Shown here piece after piece: positions 8,759 to 17,965 of a DNA stretch of 64,000 nt. How positions within the stretch are numbered: position 1 is the first letter of the stretch; each line of letters starts with the position of its first letter. Source of the stretch: Aliarcobacter sp. (GTDB lineage Bacteria; Campylobacterota; Campylobacteria; Campylobacterales; Arcobacteraceae); the NCBI GenBank assembly GCA_028688995.1, contig JAQTXB010000006.1:1-64000 (forward strand), written 5' to 3'. The notes under the pieces were generated by a model, which saw only the letters and a program-made list of their open reading frames with translations, was not told the origin of the DNA and ran no database searches. A program made the position numbers and the translations under genes.

Positions 8759-10056
8759 TTTATAATTTCTCCTAAATAATTTTTAATTAAAGGATAAATA
8801 TCTGAGATATTTGGTCCAGTGTTACTACCTGTTAAAAGATATCTTAATGGTGTAAATAACTTCTCATCTTTTAAGTTTGACTGCTCAAATAAATATTTTT
8901 TCAACTCTTCAAAATCATTAAAAAAAGGTGCTTTTGCTAAAGACTCTTTTAATTGAATAAACTCTTTCTCAAAACCATTGCAAAATGTTTTAGGAGCAAA
9001 AATTAAATCTATTTTTTCTTTTATCTCTTTTATTGTGCTTGTTTCTTCTAAAAAAAGTTTTCCAAGTTTTCCAATATCAGTATCAGCAAATCCTAAAATC
9101 TTAGAAAGTCTCATATCATCAATTATTTCAAGATGTTTTCTATTAATAAATCTTAATTCATCAATATGAAATTTTGCAGGATTTTTTGAAATATTCTCAA
9201 TTTTAAACCAAGAGATTGCCTCTTCAAGAGTAAATATCTCCCGTGGAGTTTCATTTCCAATTAAAACTAAATAATTTGCAATGGCACTTGGTAAAAAACC
9301 TTCTTCTATTAACCATTTTACAGAATTTACATTATCTTTTTCGCTGATTTCTTCACCACTTATTGCATTTTCAATAACTGGTAGATGAAGATATTTTATC
9401 TCTTTTGTGTAACCTAAAGTGTTTCTAATATGGATTTGTTTTGGAGTATCAAAAAGATATTTTTCATCTCTTATTACTGTAGAAATATCCATAATCATAT
9501 CATCTACTGCACAAGCATAGTTATAAGTTGGCGTTTTATCTTGTTTTAAAATAATAAATGAATCTACATCAAAATGTGTACAATCAAAATCACCTTTTAA
9601 TAGATCTGTAAATTTGATATTCTCTTCTGGTTTTTTAATTCTAACTGTAAAAGGTGCATTTGTATTTAAAACTGTTTCATCTGATAAAGTTTCACAAAAA
9701 CCATCATAAATAAATTGTTTTCCATCTTTGATAGCTTGTTCTTTTAATTCATCCAATTTTGAATCAGAACAAAAACATGCATATGCTTTTTTTTGTGTCA
9801 TTAATTGTAAAGCCATTTTTTGATGATATTTTAAAGAATCACTTTGATGAGCAATACTTTTATATTCAATCGAAAATAGATTTAAAATTTCTAAAATCTC
9901 TTTATCTTTTCCTTCAATATTTCGTTCAACATCTATATCTTCAACTCTTATTATTAAATCTTCATTTAATTGTTTTGCTACAATATAGTTAAATATAGCA
10001 ACTCTTAAGCTACTAATATTCATATCTTCTGTTGGACTTGGTGCAAATCTTAACAA
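8755..10056 (-). CDS. gltX: Second GluRS paralogue (GltX2 type) with degenerate active-site motifs
   Basis: A 433-residue protein colinear with class I glutamyl-tRNA synthetases of the Helicobacter GltX2 type, from RFAPSPT at the N-terminus to the helical anticodon domain. The HIGH-type motif reads N13-I-S-S, the RGEDH motif reads RDEKY (196-200), and the KMSKR motif reads E236-I-S-E-K. All three ATP- and glutamate-activation signatures are therefore lost, although the frame is intact over full length. It starts at TTG behind AAGGAAG, two bases after the peptidase gene. If this protein lacks activity, a canonical gltX must exist elsewhere in the genome. It may be a pseudo-synthetase with a new role or a gene in early decay. 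Confidence 0.85.
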   Translation of the reverse strand: MLRFAPSPTEDMNISSLRVAIFNYIVAKQLNEDLIIRVEDIDVERNIEGKDKEILEILNLFSIEYKSIAHQSDSLKYHQKMALQLMTQKKAYACFCSDSKLDELKEQAIKDGKQFIYDGFCETLSDETVLNTNAPFTVRIKKPEENIKFTDLLKGDFDCTHFDVDSFIILKQDKTPTYNYACAVDDMIMDISTVIRDEKYLFDTPKQIHIRNTLGYTKEIKYLHLPVIENAISGEEISEKDNVNSVKWLIEEGFLPSAIANYLVLIGNETPREIFTLEEAISWFKIENISKNPAKFHIDELRFINRKHLEIIDDMRLSKILGFADTDIGKLGKLFLEETSTIKEIKEKIDLIFAPKTFCNGFEKEFIQLKESLAKAPFFNDFEELKKYLFEQSNLKDEKLFTPLRYLLTGSNTGPNISDIYPLIKNYLGEIIK

Positions 10057-10058
10057 AA

Positions 10059-11354
10059 CTACTTCCTTACTATTGAGAATGTTAAATTATTTATTTCATC
10101 ATGAGATTTGATATAACTATTTAAATCTTCAAGTTTTAAATTTTGAATTTTTTCTAACTCTTTTTTTGAATAATCAGGTTCTAAACCTCTATAATATAGA
10201 GTAAAAGCTCTATTTAATCGTTGAGATAAAGTTTCACTTCTTAAAGGTTCACTTCCTGTTAAAAAGTTTTTTGCTGCACTTAATTCATCTAAAGTAACAC
10301 CATTTTTAACAAATTCAGCAGTAATTTCACTAACTAATTTTTGAGCTTCTGCTGCACTTTCATTTTTAGTTTGTAAATAACCATTAAAATATGAATGAGA
10401 TTTATTTATAGCAATTGAACCATAAGCACTATATGCTAATCCTCTTTTAACTCTTATCTCTTCCATAAGTCTTGAACCAAAACCTGAACCACCTAAAATA
10501 AATGAGGCAACTTTTGCTTTATAATTTTCTTCATCTTTAGAGTCAATATTAAAAGAACTACCAAAATAAATATATGCTTGTTGAGTATCTTTTATTAATG
10601 TTTTTTCTTCTTTTTTAGAAATTAATTCAATTTTCTCTAATTCAAGTTTTTTACCAACATTTAGTGTCTCTAAAAATGGAGTTATTAACTTTTCAAACTC
10701 TTTTAAATCAAAATCTCCACCAGCAACTATAATCAAATTTTCTAAACATACTGTTTGATTTATAAAACTTTCTATATCTTTTAATTCTATTTTAGAAATA
10801 GATTCAATTGTTCCAGATGCTGGATTTTCAAGAGCAGTTCCTTTAAAAAGCATTGATTTTAGCTGTTTTTCTGAAATATAATCAAAATCATTCTCTTTTC
10901 TTTTTAAAGAACCTGTTTGTAATGTTTTTAATTTATTTAAAGTGTCTTGAGTAAAATTTGGTGATTTCACTAATGAAGTTAAAAGTTCAATACCTTTTTT
11001 TGACTCTTCTTTTAAATTTGATAACTCAATTACAAAAGTTTCAAAACCATTTGAAGTTGTTAATGAAATAGCATTTTTTTCTAATTCTTCAGCAAATTTT
11101 GTAGCACCTAACTCTTTAGTTCCTTCATTTAAAAGTTTTGAAGAAAGAGTTGCTAAACCACTTTTATCTTTATCTTGCATATATCCTGAGTTTTGAAAAA
11201 CTAATTGTAGATTTAATATTGGTAAAGCTTTTTGTTCTTCAAAAATAACAGGTATTTGTACACCTTTTATATCAATATGCTTTATTGTAGCACCCATTAA
11301 ACTTCCTTGTAATATTGCTATTATGAATAAAAAATAAAATCCTATTTTTTTCAA
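10059..11354 (-). CDS. M16-family peptidase homologue without zinc site
   Basis: A 431-residue exported protein with a signal peptide (about 1-21) and two M16 half-domains. The inverzincin HxxEH motif expected near residue 65 is replaced by [13 protein letters not shown], and the protein has no HxxEH anywhere. The C-terminal half keeps [15 protein letters not shown], the arginine/tyrosine element of the non-catalytic subunit in two-part M16 proteases such as mitochondrial processing peptidase alpha. I infer a non-catalytic M16 subunit or chaperone in the periplasm, needing a catalytic partner encoded elsewhere. It lies between mqnC and gltX with gaps of 2 nt. A 'processing protease' gene next to bamA and a futalosine gene is also known in Helicobacter pylori. 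Confidence 0.8.
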   Translation of the reverse strand: MKKIGFYFLFIIAILQGSLMGATIKHIDIKGVQIPVIFEEQKALPILNLQLVFQNSGYMQDKDKSGLATLSSKLLNEGTKELGATKFAEELEKNAISLTTSNGFETFVIELSNLKEESKKGIELLTSLVKSPNFTQDTLNKLKTLQTGSLKRKENDFDYISEKQLKSMLFKGTALENPASGTIESISKIELKDIESFINQTVCLENLIIVAGGDFDLKEFEKLITPFLETLNVGKKLELEKIELISKKEEKTLIKDTQQAYIYFGSSFNIDSKDEENYKAKVASFILGGSGFGSRLMEEIRVKRGLAYSAYGSIAINKSHSYFNGYLQTKNESAAEAQKLVSEITAEFVKNGVTLDELSAAKNFLTGSEPLRSETLSQRLNRAFTLYYRGLEPDYSKKELEKIQNLKLEDLNSYIKSHDEINNLTFSIVRK

Positions 11355-11356
11355 AA

Positions 11357-12418
11357 TTAGAACCTTTCTAAAATCTCATAAGCTGTATTTCTTTTTGCTG
11401 GATTTTCACCTATATCTTTAATAAGTCTAATCATCTCTTCTTGATTCATTCTATTTGCTGCACCTGCTGCTTTTACAACATTTTCTTCCATCATAGTACT
11501 ACCAAGGTCATTTGCTCCAAATTTTAAAGCTAATTGACCTACATATGAACCTTGTGTTACCCAAGAGCTTTGCATATTTTTAAAATTATCCAAATAAAGT
11601 CTTGCAACCGCTAATAATCTTAAATATCTATTTGAAGATTGAGGTTTAATATCTGGAATTTCAGCTTTTAGTTGAGTATTAGCTCCTTGAAAAGACCACA
11701 TAATAAATGCTCTAAATCCACCTGTTTTATCTTGTAGATTTCTAAGTAATTCCCAATGCTCTATTATCTCTTCATCAGTTTCAACTGTTCCAAACATCAT
11801 AGTGGCTGTCGTTTTCATACCAATTGAGTGTGCTAATTCATGAACTTCAATCCACTCAAGACTATCCATTTTATTTGGAGCAATTATATCTCTTACTCTA
11901 TCACTTAAAATTTCAGCACCAGCTCCTGGAATTGAGCTTAAACCTTTAGCTTGTAATCTTTTTAAAACTTCTAAAATAGAAATTTTAGATACTTTTGCAA
12001 TATATTTAATTTCAATTGCAGAGAATCCATGAATAGTAATTTGAGGATATTTAGTATGAATATGATCAACTAATTCTTCATAATAATCAATTTTTAGTTT
12101 TGGATGAACTCCACCTTGAAAAAGGATTTGTGTTCCACCAATTTCTAATAATTCATCAATCTTTTGGTCTATTTCATCAAATTTTAATACATAAGAGTCT
12201 TCATCTCGTCCATGTCTATAAAAAGCACAAAATTTACAATCAACCCAACAAACATTTGTATAATTGATATTTCTATCAACTATAAATGATGTTGTTTTAC
12301 TAGGATGTAATTCATCTTTTCTTTTTGTTGCTAATTGTCCTAATTCTAATAAAGATGCATTTTTTATTAATTCAAGTGCATCTTTATTTGTTAATCTTTT
12401 ACTTATATCTATGTTCAT
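11357..12418 (-). CDS. mqnC: Cyclic dehypoxanthinyl futalosine synthase (radical SAM)
   Basis: A 353-residue radical SAM enzyme of the MqnC/CofH/ThiH group. The cluster motif CWVDCKFC binds the [4Fe-4S] centre, with YRHGRDEDSY directly after it as in MqnC. GGVHPKLKIDYYEEL and the AGAANRMNQEE C-terminal region are also typical. It cyclises dehypoxanthine futalosine in the futalosine route to menaquinone, the main respiratory quinone of Campylobacterota. MqnE is the alternative assignment, but the overall pattern fits MqnC better. It lies 10 nt after bamA and 2 nt before the M16 gene, on the same strand. Confidence 0.88.
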   Translation of the reverse strand: MNIDISKRLTNKDALELIKNASLLELGQLATKRKDELHPSKTTSFIVDRNINYTNVCWVDCKFCAFYRHGRDEDSYVLKFDEIDQKIDELLEIGGTQILFQGGVHPKLKIDYYEELVDHIHTKYPQITIHGFSAIEIKYIAKVSKISILEVLKRLQAKGLSSIPGAGAEILSDRVRDIIAPNKMDSLEWIEVHELAHSIGMKTTATMMFGTVETDEEIIEHWELLRNLQDKTGGFRAFIMWSFQGANTQLKAEIPDIKPQSSNRYLRLLAVARLYLDNFKNMQSSWVTQGSYVGQLALKFGANDLGSTMMEENVVKAAGAANRMNQEEMIRLIKDIGENPAKRNTAYEILERF

Positions 12419-12428
12419 CTTTTAACCA

Positions 12429-14684
12429 TTAAAAACTTGAACCTAAAGAGAACTCAAATGACGAAGTATCATCACCTGGCTCTGCATCAAGTGCATGAGC
12501 AAATATCAACTGTAATGGTCCCATTGGAGAAATCCATTCAAGTAATGCTCCAGTTCCTGATCTTTTAACATCATTAAATGTATCTTGACCAATCATCCCA
12601 TAATCATAAAATAATCCCCATCTCATTTTAGCACTAGGAACTAAAGGAAAACTCATTTCAACAGAGTTTGCCCAAAGATTTTTATAAGGATCTGTTTTAT
12701 ACCCTGATTCATTTGAGGGGAATGCATAAGATTTATATCCTCTTAATGTTTTTGCTCCACCAAGATATAAAGAATCTCCTTGATTTATTTGACCATTATC
12801 AACTAAAATTTTCATTTGTGTTTTTAATCTTAAAACCCAATCTAGTTCAGCTAAATCTTCAAGTGAATAGAAATATTTACCATAAGTAGTTGATTTTAAA
12901 TATTTTGAATCTCCACCAACCCCTGCATATTCAAGTGAAGTACCAGCTTTTACACCTTCTCTTGGAAAATAGAAATCATCAGTATTATCAAAATTTAAAT
13001 AAGGAGTTATAGAGCTTGAAATATAATCTTGTGATTCATAAATCTCTCTATTTTGATCTCTTGATGCTAAAAAAGCTGAAGAATAATCATAATTTTCACT
13101 TACAAAATCTAGTTTATATCTTGCTCCTGCATATAAGTCTCTAACTATTTGTTTTCCAGCTGCAACTGAGAAACCTTTAGTATCGATATCTGAATCATAT
13201 TTATCTCTATTAATTTCATTTTTACTATTATGAGCTTCAACTTCACCATTGTAATCACTATCATTAATTGCTGGATTTTTTAAGCTTACTTCAAATCTAC
13301 TACTTCTAGATGATAAGTCTGCACTAAGTCCCAAAGCTAAACCTGAACCAAACATATTAACTTCACTAATAGATCCATTAACCATCATTTTATCATAAGA
13401 ACCATATCCTCCACCTAGCATTAATGAACCAGTTGGAGCTTCTGTTACTTTTACAATAATGTCAAGTTTTTCATCACTAACTCTTTTTTCTTCAATTTTT
13501 ACATCTTCAAAAAATCTTGATCTTTTTAATTTATTTGTTGAACTTTTAAAATCAGTTAAGTTATATAAATCACCTGGAGCTAAATAAACATCTCTTCTTA
13601 TAACTCTATCAAGAGTTTTTGTGTTACCTGATATTTTTACATCATTGATATAAACTTTTTTGCCTGGAACTACATTATAAACAACATCAACTTTTTGATT
13701 TTTTTCATCTTTTACTAAATCAAATTTAACATCAACAAAAGCGTAACCTTTATCAGCAACTTTTGTTCTAATATACTCTTGGTCAGCTCTTAATTTTTTA
13801 ATATTAAAAGTATTACCAATAATTAATTTTAACTCAGGATAAATTGTTTCTGGATCAACAATAGAAGAATCTAAATATATTTTTATACTATTAGTTGTAT
13901 ATTTTTCACCTTCAGTTATAAAAAAGTCTAATTTAGCTTGACTTGAAGCAAAATCAATATCTAAAAATGGCTCTTTAACTTGTGCATCTAAATAACCTTT
14001 TTCAAAATATAATTCATTAATTCTTCTTGCATCATATTTTAATTGGTCTATTTTTACTTCACCATCATTTTGCCCAAACCACCAAGAAGCAAATTCAACT
14101 TCTTTGTTAGCTGTAACTGTATCAAAATCACCTTGTTCTAATTTATTTGAACCATGATAATTTGCTTTCTTAATGATTATTTCATCACCTTTATTTACAT
14201 TAAATGTAACTTTTAAAGATTGATCATTAATTTTTTCTATTTCTGTTTCAACAACAGAATTTATAAAACCTTCACTTTGTAACATACTTAAAAGTTTTTC
14301 TTTTGCTTCTTTAACTCTTTTTTCTGTATACATTGCACCTTTTTTCAGGTTTATTGCAGTTCTTACTGTATCAAGATCTTCAGCTCTTGATTTATAACCT
14401 TTTATATCAACACTTGATATTGATGGCTTTTCTTTAAAAATAAATTTTAAAATTCCATTATTGTTTTCTATTTTAATATCATCAAAATAACCAAATTTAT
14501 AATACTTAAGTAATGCTGCATTTAGCTTATCTTTATTAAGTTCATCACCAACTTTCATTGCTAATGTTTCATTTAAAATTTCTGGAGATAACTTATTAAC
14601 ATCTTTGTATTCTATAGATTTTATTGTATCTGCGCTTAGTGCCGCTGCACAAGCTAAAGAAAATAGTACGACTTTATTTTTCAC
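12429..14684 (-). CDS. bamA: Outer membrane protein assembly factor BamA
   Basis: Omp85-family core of the beta-barrel assembly machine. A signal peptide (about the first 18 residues, NKVVLFSLACAAALSA) is followed by five POTRA domains (about 20-415) and a 16-strand barrel ending in the aromatic residue Phe. The barrel lid motif is LRGY in GGAKTLRGYKSY. I prefer the GTG at 14684, preceded at good spacing by AAGGAT (14689-14694), giving 751 residues and a compact signal peptide. An ATG at 14702 adds six residues but has no ribosome binding site. It is first in the bamA-mqnC-M16-gltX run and divergent from tyrA. TATAAT-like boxes occur in the 100-nt gap. Confidence 0.93.
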   Translation of the reverse strand: MKNKVVLFSLACAAALSADTIKSIEYKDVNKLSPEILNETLAMKVGDELNKDKLNAALLKYYKFGYFDDIKIENNNGILKFIFKEKPSISSVDIKGYKSRAEDLDTVRTAINLKKGAMYTEKRVKEAKEKLLSMLQSEGFINSVVETEIEKINDQSLKVTFNVNKGDEIIIKKANYHGSNKLEQGDFDTVTANKEVEFASWWFGQNDGEVKIDQLKYDARRINELYFEKGYLDAQVKEPFLDIDFASSQAKLDFFITEGEKYTTNSIKIYLDSSIVDPETIYPELKLIIGNTFNIKKLRADQEYIRTKVADKGYAFVDVKFDLVKDEKNQKVDVVYNVVPGKKVYINDVKISGNTKTLDRVIRRDVYLAPGDLYNLTDFKSSTNKLKRSRFFEDVKIEEKRVSDEKLDIIVKVTEAPTGSLMLGGGYGSYDKMMVNGSISEVNMFGSGLALGLSADLSSRSSRFEVSLKNPAINDSDYNGEVEAHNSKNEINRDKYDSDIDTKGFSVAAGKQIVRDLYAGARYKLDFVSENYDYSSAFLASRDQNREIYESQDYISSSITPYLNFDNTDDFYFPREGVKAGTSLEYAGVGGDSKYLKSTTYGKYFYSLEDLAELDWVLRLKTQMKILVDNGQINQGDSLYLGGAKTLRGYKSYAFPSNESGYKTDPYKNLWANSVEMSFPLVPSAKMRWGLFYDYGMIGQDTFNDVKRSGTGALLEWISPMGPLQLIFAHALDAEPGDDTSSFEFSLGSSF

Positions 14685-14784
14685 AACTATCCTTAATTTC
14701 ATTATAGGTCAATAATATAGCTAAATATAGTTTATATAAATATTAAGATATAATCTTATTTCAAATTATTAGAAGGGTTATATT

Positions 14785-15615
14785 TTGAATATAGGAATTA
14801 TTGGTTTAGGACTGATGGGTGGTTCTTTAGCAAAAGCTGTAAAAAGATACGGTATTGCGAAAAAAGTCTATGGTTTTACAAACAGTGAAAAAAATAAAAA
14901 AGATATTTTAGATTTAAATTTAGTTGATGAATTAGTTGATTTAGAAACATTAAAAAAAGTTTCAGATGTTATAATTTTAGCAATTCCAGTTGATGCAATA
15001 ATTGGAATGTTCCCAGATTTTTTAGATATAGATGAAAATACAACTATTATTGATATGGGTTCTACAAAAGAGTATATAGTAAAAAATATTCCATCAAAAA
15101 TTAGAAAAAATTTTATTGCAGCTCATCCAATGACAGGAACTGAAAAATCAGGGCCAAAAGCTGCTATCGATGATTTATATGAAGGAAAAACTGTTGTTTT
15201 TTGTGATTTAGAAGATAATGGTAATTTACATGTAAATAGAGCCTTCAAAATTTTTCAAGAAATAGGGATGAGAATAGTTGTGATGGATAGTGATCAACAT
15301 GATATTCATGCTTGTTATATTTCACATTTACCTCATATAATCTCATTTTCTTTAGCAAATACGGTAATGAGTCATGAAGATCCAAAATCGATTATTGCAC
15401 TAGCAGCAGGTGGATTTAAAGATATGAGTAGAATAGCAAAATCGAGTCCTAGAATGTGGAGCGATATTTTTAAACAAAATAGAAAAAATCTCTTAGCAGC
15501 AATTGAAACATTTGAAAATCAATTGGATGAAGCGAAAAAAATGATTGAAGATGAAAACTATGAAGTCTTAGAAGAGTGGATGAAAAAAGCAAATACTTTA
15601 CATGAGATACTATAA
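14785..15615 (+). CDS. tyrA: Prephenate dehydrogenase
   Basis: NAD-dependent prephenate dehydrogenase of 276 residues, the tyrosine-branch enzyme making 4-hydroxyphenylpyruvate. A Rossmann fold opens at the N-terminus (GIIGLGLMGGSLA). The substrate region AAHPMTGTEKSGP and the catalytic-site segment ISHLPHIISFSLA are both conserved. It is monofunctional, without a chorismate mutase or ACT domain. It starts at TTG behind AGAAGGG. TATAAT at 14749-14754 is a likely -10 box. Its stop codon sits inside the hairpin of a strong terminator. Confidence 0.92.
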   Translation: MNIGIIGLGLMGGSLAKAVKRYGIAKKVYGFTNSEKNKKDILDLNLVDELVDLETLKKVSDVIILAIPVDAIIGMFPDFLDIDENTTIIDMGSTKEYIVKNIPSKIRKNFIAAHPMTGTEKSGPKAAIDDLYEGKTVVFCDLEDNGNLHVNRAFKIFQEIGMRIVVMDSDQHDIHACYISHLPHIISFSLANTVMSHEDPKSIIALAAGGFKDMSRIAKSSPRMWSDIFKQNRKNLLAAIETFENQLDEAKKMIEDENYEVLEEWMKKANTLHEIL

Positions 15616-15632
15616 ATATAGTATCTCTTTTT
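15604..15632 (+). terminator. Intrinsic terminator containing the tyrA stop codon
   Basis: GAGATACTAT (15604-15613) and ATAGTATCTC (15618-15627) form a perfect 10-bp stem with a 4-nt loop, followed by five T. The TAA of tyrA (15613-15615) is inside the hairpin. The T run abuts the folP stop codon on the other strand. Confidence 0.85.
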
Positions 15633-16770
15633 AATTTATATTATTTATTGCTTCATAAACTTTTATTGCTTGAAAATGCTCTTTTACATCATGACATCTA
15701 ATAATTGAAGCACCATTTCTAATAGATTCTAAATGAATAGCTAAGGTTCCTGCAAGTCTATCTTCTATAGAAGCAGGAGTTATCATATTAATCATAGATT
15801 TTCTACTTGCACCAATTAATAATTCATATCCAAAATGAGAAAAATGTTCTAGATTTTTTAATAATAATAAATTATGTTCTAATGTTTTTCCAAATCCAAT
15901 TCCCACATCTAAAACAATATCATTTATTCCAAAACTTTTAGCTTTTTCAATTTGATTTTTTAAATAAGTATCAATATCTAAAATTACATTTTCATATATT
16001 GGATTATCTTGCATATTTGTTTGATTATTTTGCATATGCATAATTACAACTTGAGCATCATATTTTGAAGCTATTTTGCAAACTTCATCATTTTCTAAAC
16101 CTGTAATATCATTTACAATTTTAAAACCATGATTTAAAACATAATCAATAACTTTTGGTGCAAAAGAATCAATTGAAAAATCAACTTTTTCATAATATTT
16201 ATTTTTATAAATAGTTTGAACTATATCTTTTACTCTTTCTAATTCAATATCTTCTGGAACTGCAAGACTTCCAGGTCTAGAAGAAACTGCTCCAATATCA
16301 ATAATATTAGCACCATCTTCAATCATTTTTTCAATTCTCAAATTTGCTTGTGAATTATCAAATCTACTATTTTTAAAAAAGGAGTCTTCATTAGCATTTA
16401 AAACACCCATTATTTTAGTTTTAAAATCATTTTCTCTAACATAATCTTTTAAAGATTTTGCTAACTCTTTTAAACCAAACGGTTGAGCTAGCTCTTTTCT
16501 TGATAGAGTTTCAAAATGTTTTGTAGTTCCAATTAAAACAGCATCCACATATTTGTCTTTGGCAATTATTACACCACTTGGAACTGCTAAATCAGCTCCA
16601 ATCGATAAGGCATCTTGTTTTAAAATATTTGCAGCACCAACATGTAAATCTTTTATATATAAAGTATGAAGTTTTGATTTTTTTGAGAGAATTGAAATTC
16701 CACCAATATCACAACCTAAATTTTTATAAAATTTTTTAGTGTCATTGATTGATATTTTATATGTTTGCAT
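15631..16770 (-). CDS. folP: Dihydropteroate synthase
   Basis: Folate-pathway enzyme joining p-aminobenzoate to pterin pyrophosphate, the sulfonamide target. The TIM-barrel core starts near residue 120 (KIMGVLNANEDSF). IIDIGAVSSRPG, DFSIDSF and VNDITG follow in order, then LDVGIGFGKT and GASRKSMI at the C-terminal end. The first ~115 residues form an extra N-terminal domain, known from other Campylobacterota and giving 379 residues against about 280 in E. coli. The gene is last in the lysC-hobA-holB-folP cluster, whose order matches H. pylori and C. jejuni. Confidence 0.93.
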   Translation of the reverse strand: MQTYKISINDTKKFYKNLGCDIGGISILSKKSKLHTLYIKDLHVGAANILKQDALSIGADLAVPSGVIIAKDKYVDAVLIGTTKHFETLSRKELAQPFGLKELAKSLKDYVRENDFKTKIMGVLNANEDSFFKNSRFDNSQANLRIEKMIEDGANIIDIGAVSSRPGSLAVPEDIELERVKDIVQTIYKNKYYEKVDFSIDSFAPKVIDYVLNHGFKIVNDITGLENDEVCKIASKYDAQVVIMHMQNNQTNMQDNPIYENVILDIDTYLKNQIEKAKSFGINDIVLDVGIGFGKTLEHNLLLLKNLEHFSHFGYELLIGASRKSMINMITPASIEDRLAGTLAIHLESIRNGASIIRCHDVKEHFQAIKVYEAINNIN

Positions 16771-16781
16771 ATAAAACCTTT

Positions 16782-17408
16782 TTAATGTTTATTTTTTTGA
16801 TTAGCCAAAGATAAAAGTAGGGTAGTTAATACATTTATTGGTCGTGAATTTAATTCTAATAATTTTATAGCTTTAGAAAAAAACTCCAATTGATTTCTTG
16901 AAAGCTTAATTTTTTGGTTATTAACTTTTATTAAAATAGTCTCAACAATATCTTTTGCTTCATTTTTTGAAATCTTTTGATTATCTTTTAAAAAATTGTA
17001 TATATCTTTTAAATCTAATTTATTTATATCCAATAAAGATTCAGCTTTTAAAATAGATTTTTTCAAATACTTATAAGGTAATCTTGAATAAATAGTTGGT
17101 AATAATGATGATTTTGAATTTGTAATGATTATAAAAACAACATTTTTAGGTGGTTCTTCTAAAATCTTCAATAAAGAGTTTTGAGCTTCTTTTCTAAATA
17201 TACTTCCACATAAAAAAATATATTTTTTTTCACTTGTTGCAATATAAGCCTCTTTTATTGCCAAAGTTGCTTGAATTAATAAAAACTCTTCTTTTTCTTC
17301 ATTTTTAATAACTCTTGTTGAATGAATAGGATAGTTTGGTAATAACTCACTTAAAGTTGCTTCCACATCATTAACAATTAATATAGATGAATAATCTATG
17401 TAATTCAT
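16782..17408 (-). CDS. holB: DNA polymerase III delta' subunit, short form
   Basis: A short 208-residue delta' homologue of the clamp loader. The segment YIFLCGSIFRKEAQNSLLKILEEPPKNVVFIIIT carries the conserved LLKxLEEPP motif, the best family marker, followed by LLPTIYSRLPY. It lacks the usual N-terminal P-loop half, as delta' of this lineage often does. The call is supported by the position between hobA and folP. It lies 3 nt after hobA on the same strand. Confidence 0.8.
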   Translation of the reverse strand: MNYIDYSSILIVNDVEATLSELLPNYPIHSTRVIKNEEKEEFLLIQATLAIKEAYIATSEKKYIFLCGSIFRKEAQNSLLKILEEPPKNVVFIIITNSKSSLLPTIYSRLPYKYLKKSILKAESLLDINKLDLKDIYNFLKDNQKISKNEAKDIVETILIKVNNQKIKLSRNQLEFFSKAIKLLELNSRPINVLTTLLLSLANQKNKH

Positions 17409-17411
17409 CTA

Positions 17412-17963
17412 TTAATTTTCTACATTTATTTCAGCAAATAAAGAGGCACTTACTGATTTATTATACAATCTAAACATCTGTAAAAGTTTCATATCTAAAG
17501 CTTCATCACTTGATTTTAGATTAAAAGCATCTTGTTTTTCTTCATCAAAAATCCATAAAAAAGAGTGTTTTAAAACTTTTGGAATAGTTGCTCTTACATC
17601 TTGACTTCTTCCTATATACCAAAAACAGTATCCATTAGGAAAAGAGATGCTTAACATATCTTTTATATATGATATATCTTCATCAGATTTTACATTATCC
17701 ATATATCTATAAAATGATTTAAAATCATAATATGGTAAAAAAGGTCTATTGAGTTTTGGAGAATTAATATTTGCTAAAATATATTCTAAAAACCATTCTC
17801 TCTCTTTATCCGTAATTACAATTATAGAAAAACCTCTTTCTAATAAATTGAAAATATTTTTAGATACTAATGGTGTCCATTCATATTTTTTTTCTTCTAA
17901 CCAAGGAGATATTAATCTATCTTCCCTGATTGTATCAACTGTCCAATTTAAAAATTCTTGCAC
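17412..17963 (-). CDS. hobA: DnaA initiator-associating protein HobA
   Basis: A 183-residue protein similar to H. pylori HobA: an opening MQEFLNWTVDTIREDR, a SIIVITDKEREWFLEYILANINSP segment, then FWYIGRSQ and LWIFDEE. HobA tetramers bind domain I of DnaA and help assemble the initiation complex at oriC; it is the functional counterpart of DiaA and is specific to Campylobacterota. It stands directly between lysC and holB, the same order as HP1229-HP1231. This gene is a strong lineage marker for the window. Confidence 0.88.
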   Translation of the reverse strand: MQEFLNWTVDTIREDRLISPWLEEKKYEWTPLVSKNIFNLLERGFSIIVITDKEREWFLEYILANINSPKLNRPFLPYYDFKSFYRYMDNVKSDEDISYIKDMLSISFPNGYCFWYIGRSQDVRATIPKVLKHSFLWIFDEEKQDAFNLKSSDEALDMKLLQMFRLYNKSVSASLFAEINVEN

Positions 17964-17965
17964 TA

